NCBI RefSeq assembly: GCF_000297495.1
Contig: NZ_ALWX01000022.1
Coordinates: 124,001 to 188,000, forward strand
Source: Janibacter hoylei PVAS-1
GTDB lineage: Bacteria > Actinomycetota > Actinomycetes > Actinomycetales > Dermatophilaceae
Length of the DNA: 64,000 nt
Direction: 5' to 3'
The notes under the pieces are model-generated. The model had not been told where the DNA came from. It worked only from the letters and a program-made list of their open reading frames with translations, and ran no database searches. Shown here one piece after another: positions 56,446 to 63,997 of this stretch. Every line of letters starts with the position of its first letter. The first letter of the stretch is position 1. A program made the translations under genes and the position numbers.

Positions 56446-57567
56446 TCAGCGCGAAGGGAGGACCGCTCGGGCCGTCGTCGCGTCGAGGTGGCGGACGTAG
56501 AAGTCCTCGTGCGCGGAGGCCGCCGCGGCCCAGGTGTAGCCGGCCGCCAGCTCCCGCCCGGGCTCGGCGTGGCACGGGGGGTCGGACAGCGCAGCGTCGA
56601 GCGCCGCCGCCAGACCGTCGACGTCGCTGCCGTAGCGCACGGTGTCCCCGAAGACCTCCCGCAGCACCGGGAGGTCACGGGCGACGACAGGTACCCCGGC
56701 GGCGAGTGCTTCCATCGCCGCGAGCCCGAACCCCTCCTTCGTCGAGGGGAAGCCGAGCACCTGTGCGCCGGCGACGAGTGCTGGCAGCTCGTCGTCGTCG
56801 ACCGGCCCCAGCACGAGCGGGCTGACGCCGAGCTCGCGGGCGCGGGCTTCACATCGGGCGCGGTAGTCGCGGTAGTCGAAGAGCGTCTCCCCACCACCGA
56901 TGACGAGCTGCAGATCGCGGCGGTCGAGCCGGGCGAAGGCCTCGAGCAGGTCGATCGTGCCCTTGCGCGGCTCGATGCCACCGAGCGCCAGGACGTAGCC
57001 GCCCAGCCGGGCGGTCCAGGCGTCGCGGGCGGGCGCACCCTCGGGGCCGGCAGCGCGGGCGAACCGGCCCGCGTCGACCCCGTTGGGAATCACCGCCGCG
57101 CGGTAGCCGTAGGCGGCCTCGACCTCGTCGGCAACCGCCCGCGAGACGCAGATGCGCGCGGCCGGGGCGTGGATGGCACGCTCGTGGCAGGAGACCAGAC
57201 GAGGTGTCGTGAAGGCGTCCAGGTGGTGGATGGTGCGGATGGGCGCGACGCCGGCGTCGAGCACGGCATTGGCCGAGATGCAGTCCTGCGCGTGCACGAC
57301 GTCCGCGCCGGTGTCGAAGGCCGCGGCCAGAGCCGCGATGGACCGCTCGATGCGGTCACCGACGCTCTCGTCCTCGCGAGAGACGAAGGGGACGACCCGC
57401 ACCTGCACGCGCGGGTCGAGGTCCCGGAAGAAGGCGCGGTCACCGCCCCGTCCCAGGGTCCAGATCTCGACGTCGTGCCCGCGGGCCGCGAGTGCCTCCG
57501 ACAGGGCGAGCGTGTGGACGACCCCGCCACGGGGCTTGGTGGAGTAGGTGAGCTGGGCGATACGCAT
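56446..57567 (-). CDS. MSMEG_0565-family glycosyltransferase (GT4)
   Basis: GT-B fold glycosyltransferase, 373 residues, last gene of the nitrogen-starvation type cluster. The N-terminal domain opens MRIAQLTYSTKPRGGVVHTL with the GG nucleotide loop. The C-terminal half has LALGGIEPRKGTIDLLEAFA, VLGFPSTKEGFGLAAMEALA and AGVPVVARDLPVLREVFGD, the retaining GT4 donor site with the EGFGLAAMEALAAG signature. Genes of this type accompany the MSMEG_0565-0572 cluster in actinobacteria; the acceptor is unknown. Lies 31 nt after the pseudo-nitrilase and probably shares its transcript. The terminator at 56393-56437 follows. Confidence 0.88.
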   Translation of the reverse strand: MRIAQLTYSTKPRGGVVHTLALSEALAARGHDVEIWTLGRGGDRAFFRDLDPRVQVRVVPFVSREDESVGDRIERSIAALAAAFDTGADVVHAQDCISANAVLDAGVAPIRTIHHLDAFTTPRLVSCHERAIHAPAARICVSRAVADEVEAAYGYRAAVIPNGVDAGRFARAAGPEGAPARDAWTARLGGYVLALGGIEPRKGTIDLLEAFARLDRRDLQLVIGGGETLFDYRDYRARCEARARELGVSPLVLGPVDDDELPALVAGAQVLGFPSTKEGFGLAAMEALAAGVPVVARDLPVLREVFGDTVRYGSDVDGLAAALDAALSDPPCHAEPGRELAAGYTWAAAASAHEDFYVRHLDATTARAVLPSR

Positions 57568-57598
57568 GGGTCGTCCGATCGTGCGCCGCCGGTGACGG

Positions 57599-58459
57599 TC
57601 AGGCGCTGGTGGTGGTGAGTCGGTAGGCGTGCTCCACGCGCTGGTGGATGTGGTCGAGGGAGCGGCGGGCCCGCGCCACGGCAGTGCTGACGTCGGCCTC
57701 GGCGACGGCCAGTCCCCCCTTCGCCCAGGTCTTGGCGACGATCTCGCCGGCGGGGTCGACGACCTTGGCCTGACCGAGGAAGCGCAGGCCCCCGAGCACC
57801 CCGGTCTGGTTCGACGACACGAGGTACACCTGGTTCTCGGCGGCCCGGGCGCAGTCGTAGAGGTCGAAGAGGTGGGCCTGGCGGTCGTTGCGGATCCGGT
57901 CCGACCGGTCGGTGACGCTGGCGGGCCACGCGCTGAGGCAGGTCACCACCTCGGCGCCGTCGAGGGCCAGCGTGCGGGCGGCCTCGGGGAAGGTCTTGTC
58001 GAAGTCGATGAGCATGCCGATCCGTCCGACAGGGGTGTCGAAGGCCCGGAAGCTGTCGCCGGGGCGATAGGCCTCGGCCTCGCCGAGCGGTAGGTGCACC
58101 TTGCGGTGCACGCCGAGCAGGCCGTCGCCGCTCACGCAGGCCGCGGTGTTGAAGCGCACCTCCTCGCCGTCGACGACGGCGCGCTCCGTGAGGCCGAAGC
58201 AGACCGTCATCCCGCCCGCCAGCGACACGACGGTGGCGAGCTCGGGCCCGTCGAGCGCGATGGCCGGAGGGAGGTCGACCCCCGTGCTTCCCGGATGCCT
58301 CAGATCGCCGAGGTAACCGCCGATCGTGGCGTCCGGGAGGACGAGCAGGTCGACGCCGCGTTCGCGGGCCTGCTGGACGATGCTGGACAGCTTGGTGAGA
58401 GTGCGCTCGACGTCGCGTCCGAAGTGTGCGGCCACGGCCGCCATCGTCACGGTGCTCAT
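57599..58459 (-). CDS. Nitrilase-superfamily paralogue lacking the catalytic Cys and Glu (probable pseudoenzyme)
   Basis: A 286-residue carbon-nitrogen hydrolase-fold protein, clearly related to the nitrilase at 60037-60939. Shared blocks are VLPDATIGGYLGDLRHPG, GLLGVHRKVHLPLGEAEAYR, GDSFRAFDTPVGRIGMLIDF and DKTFPEAARTLALDGAEVV. In the active nitrilase these read FPEAAIGG (Glu) and GMQICYDK (Cys). Here the Glu position is Asp43 and the Cys position is Asp152 (codon at 58004-58006), while Lys120 is kept. Without the nucleophile it cannot do nitrilase chemistry, so a structural or regulatory partner is likely. It has its own -10 box (58466-58471) and lies between flavin oxidoreductase and glycosyltransferase genes. 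Confidence 0.88.
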   Translation of the reverse strand: MSTVTMAAVAAHFGRDVERTLTKLSSIVQQARERGVDLLVLPDATIGGYLGDLRHPGSTGVDLPPAIALDGPELATVVSLAGGMTVCFGLTERAVVDGEEVRFNTAACVSGDGLLGVHRKVHLPLGEAEAYRPGDSFRAFDTPVGRIGMLIDFDKTFPEAARTLALDGAEVVTCLSAWPASVTDRSDRIRNDRQAHLFDLYDCARAAENQVYLVSSNQTGVLGGLRFLGQAKVVDPAGEIVAKTWAKGGLAVAEADVSTAVARARRSLDHIHQRVEHAYRLTTTSA

Positions 58460-58465
58460 CGGCCC

Positions 58466-58471
58466 AGACTA
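58466..58471 (-). promoter_or_regulatory. Internal leaderless-type -10 box before the pseudo-nitrilase
   Basis: Minus-strand TAGTCT ends 6 nt before the ATG at 58459, in the 20-nt gap after the flavin oxidoreductase stop (58480). This would allow the pseudo-nitrilase and glycosyltransferase to be expressed apart from the rest of the cluster. Confidence 0.45.
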
Positions 58472-58479
58472 GGGACGCG

Positions 58480-59733
58480 TCAGGCCGCGCGGGCGGCCGC
58501 GCCCTCGGCGACGAGCGATGCCACGTGCTCCGCGTCGCGGGCGATCGCGTGGAACCGCCCGGAGCCCCATGTGTGGAGCCACGGCAGCCCGAGGAAGTGG
58601 AAGCCGGGCACGGACGTGGCACCGCGCTCGTGCCTCGGGTGGCCATCCTCGTCGAGGACGCCGAGCTCGCCGAGCCAGCCCCAGTCCGCCCGGAAGCCGA
58701 CGGCCCAGACGATGCTGCCGCTGTCGCGGAGGTCCAGGCTGCTGCCCCCGGGCCGTGGTTGCCACACGGGGGTGTGGCGTGCCTCCACGGGGGCGTCGAT
58801 GCCTTCGCGCTCGATGTACCGGTCGATGTCGTCCTTGATGGACTCGGCGACCGAGTCGGCGTGGTCGAGGTTGCTCGCCAGGGAGTCGTCGAAGTGGACT
58901 GCCCCGTCGACGACCGCGAGCGCCCGGCCGTGCAACGCCATGCCGCCGACGGCGAACTGCCGCAGATCGATGTCGCGGCCGCCGTCGCGCCCCGTGACGT
59001 AGTGGTTGGTGGACTCCCGCTTGGTGAGGCCGCGCGTCGTGACCGGCACGTCGTACAGGCCCATCTCGGCGAGCCAGGTCATACAGTCCCTGCCCCGGTA
59101 GAACCGGGCGACACGGGGTGCCCGGCCCACGGCGAGATGCACGTTGCGGCCCTCGATGTGCAGGTCCTCGGCGATCTGGGTGCCCGACTGCCCGGTGCCG
59201 ACGACGAGCACCGGCCCCTCCGGCAACTGGCGCGCGTTGCGGTACTCGTGCGAGTGCACCTGCGTGACCGACACCGGGACGTCCTTCGCCCAGTCGGGCA
59301 CCACGGGCTCGTGGTACCCACCGGTGGCGGAGGTGACGGTGTCGGCGGTGAGCACCCCGGCCGAGGTGACGACGGTGAAGCCGCCCTCCGGTCGCTGCTC
59401 GACCCGGACGACCTCGACGCCCTGCGCGACGGGGGCGTCGAAGGTGTCGGCATACGCCCGCACCCAGGCGTGGACCTCGTCGCGCGTCATGAACCCGTCG
59501 GGGTCCGGGCCGTCGTACGCGTATCCCGGGAGCCGGCAGTGCCAGTTCGGCGTGACGAGCGTGAAGGCGTCCCACCGTCCGTCGCGCCACTCGTGGCCGA
59601 CCTCGTCACGCTCGATGACGATGTGCCGGATGCCCCTCTCGACGAGGTGGCGGCTGAGCGAGAGGCCGGCCTGCCCGCCTCCCACGATGACGGCGTCGTA
59701 GTGGTCACCTGCGATGACTGGGGTCGGGATCAT
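58480..59733 (-). CDS. MSMEG_0569-family flavin-dependent oxidoreductase
   Basis: FAD/NADPH-dependent monooxygenase-like enzyme, 417 residues. FAD motif VIVGGGQAGLSLSRHLVERG, a flavin-monooxygenase fingerprint-like VTQVHSHEYRNARQL, NADPH motif VLVVGTGQSGTQIAEDLHIE, and the late FAD-contact IVWAVGFRADWGWLGEL. In the characterised Nit1C set this corresponds to NitH. Flavin monooxygenases of this kind oxygenate N- or S-containing substrates; the actual one is unknown. The ATG overlaps the stop of the MSMEG_0570-like gene (ATGA), so they are coupled. Confidence 0.88.
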   Translation of the reverse strand: MIPTPVIAGDHYDAVIVGGGQAGLSLSRHLVERGIRHIVIERDEVGHEWRDGRWDAFTLVTPNWHCRLPGYAYDGPDPDGFMTRDEVHAWVRAYADTFDAPVAQGVEVVRVEQRPEGGFTVVTSAGVLTADTVTSATGGYHEPVVPDWAKDVPVSVTQVHSHEYRNARQLPEGPVLVVGTGQSGTQIAEDLHIEGRNVHLAVGRAPRVARFYRGRDCMTWLAEMGLYDVPVTTRGLTKRESTNHYVTGRDGGRDIDLRQFAVGGMALHGRALAVVDGAVHFDDSLASNLDHADSVAESIKDDIDRYIEREGIDAPVEARHTPVWQPRPGGSSLDLRDSGSIVWAVGFRADWGWLGELGVLDEDGHPRHERGATSVPGFHFLGLPWLHTWGSGRFHAIARDAEHVASLVAEGAAARAA

Positions 59734-60044
59734 GATCCGGTCCTCTCGAGCTGCGGTTCCATGGTGAGCACCTCGACCTCGGCCGTCGGGTGGACGTCGG
59801 CCGGGTAGTGGGCGGCCGTGGCCGCGATCGTCTGCTGCGACTGCATGGCCGAGGTGCAGGCCATGCCGTACTTCGCGCGCACGCGCTCGCTGGCCTCGCC
59901 CAGGGCCGCGCCCGTCCGGGCGACGAAGTCCGCAAGCGGGTACCGGGCACCCGCCTCGAGGTGGTCGTGCATCACCAGGCTGGGGGAGTAGTGCGAGGTC
60001 TCGGCGCCGTCCGGCCAGCGCACGGAGAAGGTCATCTCAGGCAT
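59730..60044 (-). CDS. MSMEG_0570-family small protein
   Basis: A 104-residue protein of the Nit1C-type cluster with unknown function. Opening MPEMTFSVRWPDGAETSHYS, central SLVMHDHLEAGARYPLADFV, and a segment TSAMQSQQTIAATAAHYPAD that is typical of the family. No signal peptide or membrane segment, mildly acidic. It overlaps the nitrilase end by 8 nt upstream and the flavin oxidoreductase start by 4 nt downstream. The start ATG at 60044 gives MPEMTF; a second ATG three codons later is possible. Confidence 0.82.
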   Translation of the reverse strand: MPEMTFSVRWPDGAETSHYSPSLVMHDHLEAGARYPLADFVARTGAALGEASERVRAKYGMACTSAMQSQQTIAATAAHYPADVHPTAEVEVLTMEPQLERTGS

Positions 60045-60939
60045 GGGCGAGCTCCCGCCACCGGTCGACGTGCGGCGCCGAGACCTCGGCCACCGGGCCG
60101 TACACGTGCGGGCACCGGTCGCGCAGGTGGAACATCCCGGCACGCATGGTCCGGAAGGTCGCGTCGACGTCGATCTCCGCGATCGCCAGCCCGGTCCCGA
60201 GCAGGGTGGTGGCGAGGATGTTGCCGCCCGGGTCGACGACCTTGGCGTTGCCGACGTAGCGCAGCGAGCCGAAGGTGCCGGACTGGTTCGACGCCATCCA
60301 GAAGACCTGGTTGTCCAGGGCACGCGCGATGTCGAACTGGTTGAACCGGTAGGTCCAGCGGTCCTCCTGCAGGTTGTCCGCCGTCGCGGTCCGGGCGGCG
60401 GGCCATGCGGACATGCTCACGACGATCTCGGCACCGTCGAGGGCGAGCATGCGGGCGGCCTCGGGGAAGGCCTTGTCGTAGCAGATCTGCATGCCGACGC
60501 GGCCGACCGGGGTGTCGAAGGCGTGGTAGCTGTCACCCGCGGAGTACGACATGTTCTCGCCGAGCGGCTGGTGCACCTTGCGGTAGGAGCCGTAGATCGT
60601 GCTGCCGTCGAGACACACCGCGGCGTTGTAGCGGGTGCTCCCGTCGTCGGCGAGCTCGCAGAAGCCGATCGTCAGCACGATGTCACCCGCGAGCTCCTGC
60701 ACGCGTCGGATCTCCGGTCCGTCCAGCCGGATCGCCGGCGGCAGGGACCTGCTGGTCGTCTGCAGGGTGTCCCCGTGGTTGCCGAGCGACGAGAGGTAGC
60801 CGCCGATCGCGGCCTCGGGGAAGGCGACGAAGGAGACCCCCTCGGCGCGGGCGTCGTCGAGCAGCTGGGCGATGAGGGCGTAGTTCTGCTCCAGGTCCCG
60901 GGTGAAGTTCGCGGACACGGACGCGATTTTGATGGTCAT
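60037..60939 (-). CDS. Nitrilase, Nit1 (Sll0784/NitC) family
   Basis: Carbon-nitrogen hydrolase that converts nitriles to acids plus ammonia or to amides, 300 residues. The catalytic triad is complete: Glu42 in FVAFPEAAIGG, Lys121 in YGSYRKVHQPLGENM, and Cys153 in GMQICYDKAFPEAA. The surrounding cluster identifies it as the Nit1-type nitrilase. In Pseudomonas Nit1C the homologue is linked to growth on cyanide as nitrogen source; in cyanobacteria the cluster is induced by nitrogen starvation. The gene starts 8 nt after the Sll0783-like gene and overlaps the MSMEG_0570-like gene. Its non-catalytic paralogue lies two genes downstream. Confidence 0.93.
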   Translation of the reverse strand: MTIKIASVSANFTRDLEQNYALIAQLLDDARAEGVSFVAFPEAAIGGYLSSLGNHGDTLQTTSRSLPPAIRLDGPEIRRVQELAGDIVLTIGFCELADDGSTRYNAAVCLDGSTIYGSYRKVHQPLGENMSYSAGDSYHAFDTPVGRVGMQICYDKAFPEAARMLALDGAEIVVSMSAWPAARTATADNLQEDRWTYRFNQFDIARALDNQVFWMASNQSGTFGSLRYVGNAKVVDPGGNILATTLLGTGLAIAEIDVDATFRTMRAGMFHLRDRCPHVYGPVAEVSAPHVDRWRELAHA

Positions 60940-60947
60940 CGCAGGCC

Positions 60948-61475
60948 TCAGAGGTTGTAGGTGGAGTTGATGATGGCGCCCTTGCGGGCGTAGTGGATGA
61001 GGGCGTCCTGCACGTCCAGGGGGTGCGCGGGGATGACGCCCTCGATGAGGTCCTCCTCGCGGATGCCGTGGAGCGCGAGCCCGAAGCGACAGCAGTAGAC
61101 CGTGCCGCCCTCCTTGATGAAGGTCTCGAGCGAGTCGTTCATGTTGAGCTCACCCGGGAAGCCCGAGTCACCCGAGGTCGGGAACCCGCGGTTCGCGGTG
61201 GCCGCCAGGGTGCCCGGTCCGTATAGGTAGATCGCGGACTCGAAGCCCTTGCGCAGGGCGCGGGTGGCCTGGAGGACGGCGACGAAGCTCACCGACGACT
61301 CGTGCGGGATCCCGTGGATGAGGGTGAAGTAGCTCTCCCCGTCCTCGGCCTGATAGTCGGGGAAGATCTTCGTCGAGCCGTACACGTTGCTGCCCTTGGG
61401 CAGGGCGGGGTGGGGGATCTCGCCGAGCGACTTGGCGATGTTGTCGGCGATCTGGGCGTCGATGTCGTTGGTCAT
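60948..61475 (-). CDS. MSMEG_0572/Sll0783-family nitrogen starvation response protein
   Basis: A 175-residue protein with a DsrE-like look: TLIHGIPHESSVSFVAVLQA, RKGFESAIYLYGPGTLAATA, FIKEGGTVYCCRFGLALHGI and REEDLIEGVIPAHPLDVQDA. The paired cysteines in VYCCRFG are notable and may be functional. In Synechocystis, sll0783 is induced under nitrogen starvation and its loss impairs polyhydroxybutyrate formation (from memory). The corresponding gene in Nit1C is NitB. Start ATG 61475 has AAAGG a few bases upstream; the gap to the upstream GNAT-AIR gene is 33 nt, so it belongs to the operon. Confidence 0.9.
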   Translation of the reverse strand: MTNDIDAQIADNIAKSLGEIPHPALPKGSNVYGSTKIFPDYQAEDGESYFTLIHGIPHESSVSFVAVLQATRALRKGFESAIYLYGPGTLAATANRGFPTSGDSGFPGELNMNDSLETFIKEGGTVYCCRFGLALHGIREEDLIEGVIPAHPLDVQDALIHYARKGAIINSTYNL

Positions 61476-61508
61476 GGTGGTGCCTTTCGTGGGGGGTGCG
61501 GTGGGTGA

Positions 61509-62912
61509 TCAACCGGGCAGGAGCCCGGTGGCTGTGGGGCAGGCGGCGTCGGTCTCGACGCCGTCCGGCCAGAGGAGGCGCACGCCGGGCTCGGCGGTGG
61601 CGGTGCCGATGCGCGCGGTCCGCGCGATCGGGGAGGTCATCCGCTCCTGCCCGGGGCGGTCGGCGGTGAGCATGGCGAAGCCGGGGAAGCAGGTGAGCCA
61701 GTCGCCGAAGGGGACGCCGTCCGGTGCGGGGATCGAGTCCGGTTCGAGGGTTGCCCCGACGGCCGACGCCTCGGCGAGCATCGCGGCCGTGCCGACGATG
61801 CCGGCCATGCTGACGTCCTTGGCCGCTGCGGGACGAGCACCCGCGACGAGCGACCCCAGTGCGCGCAGGTCGGCGCCGGTGCGGGTGGAGGTGCTGTCCC
61901 ACTGACGGCCCTCGAATCCGGGACGCCAGCGACCGTGCAGGTCGACGGTGAGCGAGATGTCGTCCCCACGGCGCGCGCCACCACCGGGGACCGGGGCGTC
62001 CGTCCGGCCGAGGGCGGTGACGGTGAGCGCGGAGGGCACACCGATCTGGGTGTGGCCGCCCAGGACGGGCACACCCCACGCCTGGGCGGCGCTGCGGATG
62101 CCACCGACGACCCGCCGGGCGATCTCGGGGGAGGGTGCGCCGATCGCGTCGAGGAGGCCGACCGGCAAGGCGCCCATCGCGGCGAGGTCGTTGACGTTGA
62201 CGAGCACGGCGCACCAGCCAGCCCACTCGGGGTCCCGGTCGACGAGGGCCGGGAGGATCGCGTCGCAGGCGGCGACGACGTCGGTGCCGGGGACAGGGGC
62301 TCCGTCGTCGCCGAGGAACTCGGCCCCGCCGAGGGCGAACGGGCTGTCCTGCCGCAGGTCGCCGACGAGAGAGCCCAGCTCGCTCTTGGTGGCCGCCACG
62401 AGGTCGCGGATCCGGGTGATGGGCCAGCGCATCCGCACGTGCGGCGTGCCCTGGATGCGCGTCGCCCCCCAGGCCGTCCACCCGAGTCTGCGGAAGAGGA
62501 CCTCGTTGGGCTCCTGGACGGTCGCCTCGAAGCGCAGTACGCCCATCCGCAGCGCGGTGGCGCAGGCCTCGCGGACGAGGGCGGGCCCGATGCCACCGGA
62601 CTGGCGAGCGTCCCGACGGACCACGAGCCGGCTGCCCGTCCACCAGCCGATGTCGCGCCCCGGAGTGGCGGGGGCCAGCCTGACGCCGCCGAGCACTCGG
62701 CCGTCTGCGCTGCGGGCGACGAGGACGATCGTGCGCGGGTCGTCGTCGAGATCGTCGTGGTCGACGTCGAGGACGCGTTGCTCGGCGACGAAGACCTCGC
62801 GGCGCAGGGCCCGGTAGTCCGCCGTCTCACGGGGGTCGGCACGGCCGATGGTCCAGGCTCGCGTGTCGTGGGCCACCGTCGGGCCCATGAGCGAGGGGAT
62901 CTCGAGCCGCAT
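61509..62912 (-). CDS. GNAT-AIR synthase fusion (Sll0786-Sll0787 family)
   Basis: A 467-residue two-domain protein. Residues about 1-165 form an N-acetyltransferase domain (ETADYRALRREVFVAEQRVL, GGVRLAPATPGRDIGWWTGS, ALVREACATALRMGVLRFEA). Residues about 175-467 form an AIR synthase/PurM-like domain (CAVLVNVNDLAAMGALPVGL, GVPVLGGHTQIGVPSALTVT, KDVSMAGIVGTAAMLAEASA). In cyanobacterial and Pseudomonas clusters the two are separate genes (NitE and NitF). No homopolymer lies at the join, so I take the fusion as real. The ATG at 62912 shares a base with the radical SAM stop (TGATG), implying coupled translation. Long upstream readings in the frame are shadow of that gene. Confidence 0.87.
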   Translation of the reverse strand: MRLEIPSLMGPTVAHDTRAWTIGRADPRETADYRALRREVFVAEQRVLDVDHDDLDDDPRTIVLVARSADGRVLGGVRLAPATPGRDIGWWTGSRLVVRRDARQSGGIGPALVREACATALRMGVLRFEATVQEPNEVLFRRLGWTAWGATRIQGTPHVRMRWPITRIRDLVAATKSELGSLVGDLRQDSPFALGGAEFLGDDGAPVPGTDVVAACDAILPALVDRDPEWAGWCAVLVNVNDLAAMGALPVGLLDAIGAPSPEIARRVVGGIRSAAQAWGVPVLGGHTQIGVPSALTVTALGRTDAPVPGGGARRGDDISLTVDLHGRWRPGFEGRQWDSTSTRTGADLRALGSLVAGARPAAAKDVSMAGIVGTAAMLAEASAVGATLEPDSIPAPDGVPFGDWLTCFPGFAMLTADRPGQERMTSPIARTARIGTATAEPGVRLLWPDGVETDAACPTATGLLPG

Positions 62913-63997
62913 CAGGCACCTGCCGTCTGCAGTGCGCTGCAGGCGCCGCAGGCGGCGCACCCGGCTCGCTGGTCGGCGCCGCGCATCCCGGCGTCCCGCA
63001 GCAGTGTCGCCACGCGGGCCGTGACGTCGTTGACGACCTGTCGGTCGGGGGCCGGGACGTGGTCGACGTCGGTCGCGAGGGTCCCAGCGAGCGGGCGGAA
63101 GGGGACGACGAAGGGGTAGACGCCCATGTCGACGAGCTCCCGTGCTCCGTCGACGAGTTCGTCCGGGTCCTCCCCGAGCCCGACGAGCAGGTAGGTCGAG
63201 ACCTGGTTCCGGCCGAAGACCCGGACCGCCTCCCGCCAGGCCGTGCGGTACTCGGCCATGGTCACGCGTGACTTGCCCGGCATCCAGCGGGACCGTACGG
63301 CGTCGTCCATCGACTCGACGTGGATGCCGATGGATCGGGCGCCGGCGTCGTAGAGGTCGGTGATCGCCTGCAGGTCCGCGGGTGGCTCGCACTGGACCTG
63401 GATCTCCAGCGAGGGCACCGCGTCCTTGACCGCCCGGACGCATCGGGCGAGGTGCTTGGCTCCGCGGTCCCACCCGTTCGACGTCCCGGTGGTCATCACC
63501 ATGCTCGTCACGCCGTCGAGGCGGACCGCCGCCTCGGCGACCTCGGCGAGCATCGCCGGGGTCTTGACGGCGATCGTCGAGCCGGCGTCGAGGGAGGCCT
63601 CGATCGCGCAGAAGCGACAGCGCTCGCTCTCCGCGTACCGCACGCACGTCTGCACGACGGTGGTGGCGAGCACGTTGGTGCCGTGGAGCTTGCCGATCTT
63701 GTCGTAGGCGACGCCGTCCGCCGTCGACAGGTCGTAGAAGCGGGGGCGGGCGACGGGGGAGATGTCGAGGCCCAGGTCCGCGCCGTCAAGCGTCAGACGG
63801 CCGGCCGGATCGACGACGTAGGGGCTGCTGCTGTCGAGCCGGAGTGCGGCTCCGAGGCCATCGATGGCAAAATGGCCGTCATCGCTCGGGCCCGCACCGC
63901 CCGTACGGCGGACCGGTGCGTCGCTACGGACGCCGAGGATCGCGATGTCGACACGGGTGGAAACGCGGTCGGGGTTCGGTGTCGGGTTCGGGGCCAT
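62912..63997 (-). CDS. MSMEG_0568-family radical SAM protein
   Basis: Radical SAM enzyme of the Nit1C-type cluster (NitD), 361 residues. The FeS-binding cysteines are C118, C127 and C130 in QTCVRYAESERCRFCAIEAS, a CX8CX2C spacing instead of the usual CX3CX2C. The SAM-fold strand MVMTTGTSNGWDRGAKHLAR follows. At the C-terminus three more cysteines, C347, C350 and C353 (GCAACGAC), could hold a second cluster. The product is unknown; sibling genes encode nitrilase, acetyltransferase and an AIR-synthase-like enzyme, so it may make a nitrogen-containing metabolite. It is the first gene seen of the operon; the promoter lies beyond the window edge. Confidence 0.9.
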   Translation of the reverse strand: MAPNPTPNPDRVSTRVDIAILGVRSDAPVRRTGGAGPSDDGHFAIDGLGAALRLDSSSPYVVDPAGRLTLDGADLGLDISPVARPRFYDLSTADGVAYDKIGKLHGTNVLATTVVQTCVRYAESERCRFCAIEASLDAGSTIAVKTPAMLAEVAEAAVRLDGVTSMVMTTGTSNGWDRGAKHLARCVRAVKDAVPSLEIQVQCEPPADLQAITDLYDAGARSIGIHVESMDDAVRSRWMPGKSRVTMAEYRTAWREAVRVFGRNQVSTYLLVGLGEDPDELVDGARELVDMGVYPFVVPFRPLAGTLATDVDHVPAPDRQVVNDVTARVATLLRDAGMRGADQRAGCAACGACSALQTAGA

